A DNA stretch of 7,061 nt from an uncultured Burkholderiales bacterium. GTDB lineage: Bacteria > Pseudomonadota > Gammaproteobacteria > Burkholderiales > Burkholderiaceae_C. Shown in pieces: positions 6,438 to 7,061 of the stretch. How positions within the stretch are numbered: position 1 is the stretch's first letter; every line of letters begins with the position of its first letter. A program made the translations under genes and the position numbers. Below the pieces are notes generated by a model, which saw nothing but the letters and a program-made list of their open reading frames with translations, had not been told where the DNA came from and did not search any database. The stretch lies in contig CAIODE010000467.1 of NCBI GenBank assembly GCA_903856875.1, positions 1 to 7,061 of the forward strand, in the 5' to 3' direction.

Positions 6438-7061
6438 TCAAATTGAGGCTAAGCGAGAGACGGCCTGGGCATACAAGGTGTTGACCAAATGAGCTCTATA
6501 AGTTGAGGGGGCATGTATATCGTCTAGCACGCTGTCGTGTACAAAACGCAAATCTTTGGGCACAGAACCCGCAGCGGCTTCTGCTTCGTCCCATCGGCAA
6601 ACACAGTCGGTAGCGCCTGTGACAGCTACACGCCATTGGTCCTTTGATATTTGCGCAACAAAAACCCCTGCCATGGCGTAGCCAGTGGCGGCGTGGCGGA
6701 ACTTGGCATAGGCGCTTTGAAGTGGTTTGGTAAAACTCAGGCCTTCGATGATTTCGTCACTTGCTAAAGCCGTGGAAAACATGCCTAAGAAAAAATCATC
6801 GGCAGCTATTTCGCGTTTTTGAGTTTTGATGGTGGCATTGAGTCCCAGTACAGCAGCAGGGTAATCGGCAGCAGGGTCGTTATTGGCCACAGAACCACCA
6901 AGGGTGCCTCGGGCACGGACCTGCGGATCACCAATCATGCCTGCCAGTTCGACCAAGCCGCGGCTGAATTGGCGCACCTCGGAATGCCGTGAAACGCTTT
7001 GGTGTGTGGCGCCAGCGCCGATCCACAACTGATGGCCTTCAACTCGAATGTCACGCCATCC
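6438..7061 (-). CDS. FAD-binding subunit of the cox-like molybdenum hydroxylase (5' end missing)
   Basis: The reading frame stays open to the window edge, so the 207 residues visible are the C-terminal part of a protein that normally has about 270-290. A TTG at 7028 lies inside the frame and is not the real start. Counting from the edge, the upstream residues read GWRDIRVEGHQ and lead into LWIGAGATH (12-20). The second FAD motif is complete: RGTLGGSVANNDPAADYPA (51-69), close to the usual T(I/L)GGS...DPAAD. It is followed by DFFLGMF (89-95) and the C-terminal CODH FAD-domain end APSTYRAHLV (184-193). The first FAD motif would lie beyond the edge. There is no four-cysteine insertion of the kind that carries a [4Fe-4S] cluster in 4-hydroxybenzoyl-CoA reductase, so this looks like an ordinary medium (M) subunit accepting electrons from the [2Fe-2S] protein. 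It precedes the S and L genes, the cox M-S-L order. Confidence 0.93.
   Translation of the reverse strand, partial: GWRDIRVEGHQLWIGAGATHQSVSRHSEVRQFSRGLVELAGMIGDPQVRARGTLGGSVANNDPAADYPAAVLGLNATIKTQKREIAADDFFLGMFSTALASDEIIEGLSFTKPLQSAYAKFRHAATGYAMAGVFVAQISKDQWRVAVTGATDCVCRWDEAEAAAGSVPKDLRFVHDSVLDDIHAPSTYRAHLVNTLYAQAVSRLASI

Noticed and set aside
6438..7028. TTG at 7028 as the start of the FAD subunit
   Set aside because: The frame is open to the window edge and the residues before it continue the family pattern, so the gene is cut by the edge and does not start there.
3663..7061. Naming the operon as aerobic CO dehydrogenase (coxMSL)
   Set aside because: The subunit order matches, but the active-site loop lacks the copper-binding cysteine, so the name would imply a function not supported here.
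1..7061. CRISPR array, tRNA, rRNA or insertion sequence
   Set aside because: No regularly spaced repeats, no tRNA- or rRNA-like stretch, and no transposase or terminal inverted repeats were seen; genes fill nearly the whole window.

Overview
The window reads as bacterial, most likely a betaproteobacterium of the order Burkholderiales. The indications are a Bug-type periplasmic solute receptor placed in a catabolic operon, a class III CoA-transferase next to a crotonase, and a cox-like molybdenum hydroxylase operon. Coding GC is about 50% by eye. No genus can be assigned from the sequence alone.

Layout. Positions 22-498 (minus) hold a small exported protein of the DUF1439/YceB type in noticeably AT-richer DNA. 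A divergent intergenic region (499-736) follows. It carries a plausible sigma70 promoter for the rightward genes, a small inverted repeat and two sets of short direct repeats. Positions 737-3644 (plus) form a compact three-gene operon: crotonase (GTG start), class III CoA-transferase (2-nt gap), and a Bug/TctC-type receptor with an RR-containing signal peptide (ATGA overlap). A modest hairpin followed by five T's (3652-3680) may terminate this operon; it extends into the 3' end of the opposing gene.

Positions 3663-7061 (minus) hold a second operon running toward the first, in the order FAD subunit (5' end cut off by the window edge), [2Fe-2S] subunit, molybdopterin subunit. This is the M-S-L order of cox-type enzymes. 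The catalytic subunit has an AYRGAGR loop, not the Cys-containing AYRCSFR loop of true CO dehydrogenase, so 'carbon monoxide dehydrogenase' would be a misleading label.

How the genes may work together (inference): the Bug receptor would bind a small organic acid, the CoA-transferase would activate it, the Mo-enzyme would hydroxylate the acid or its CoA ester, and the crotonase would process the unsaturated thioester. The logic resembles Mo-dependent furoate or hydroxybenzoyl-CoA pathways, but the substrate is unknown. No transporter membrane subunits, regulator or molybdenum-cofactor maturation gene lies inside the window.
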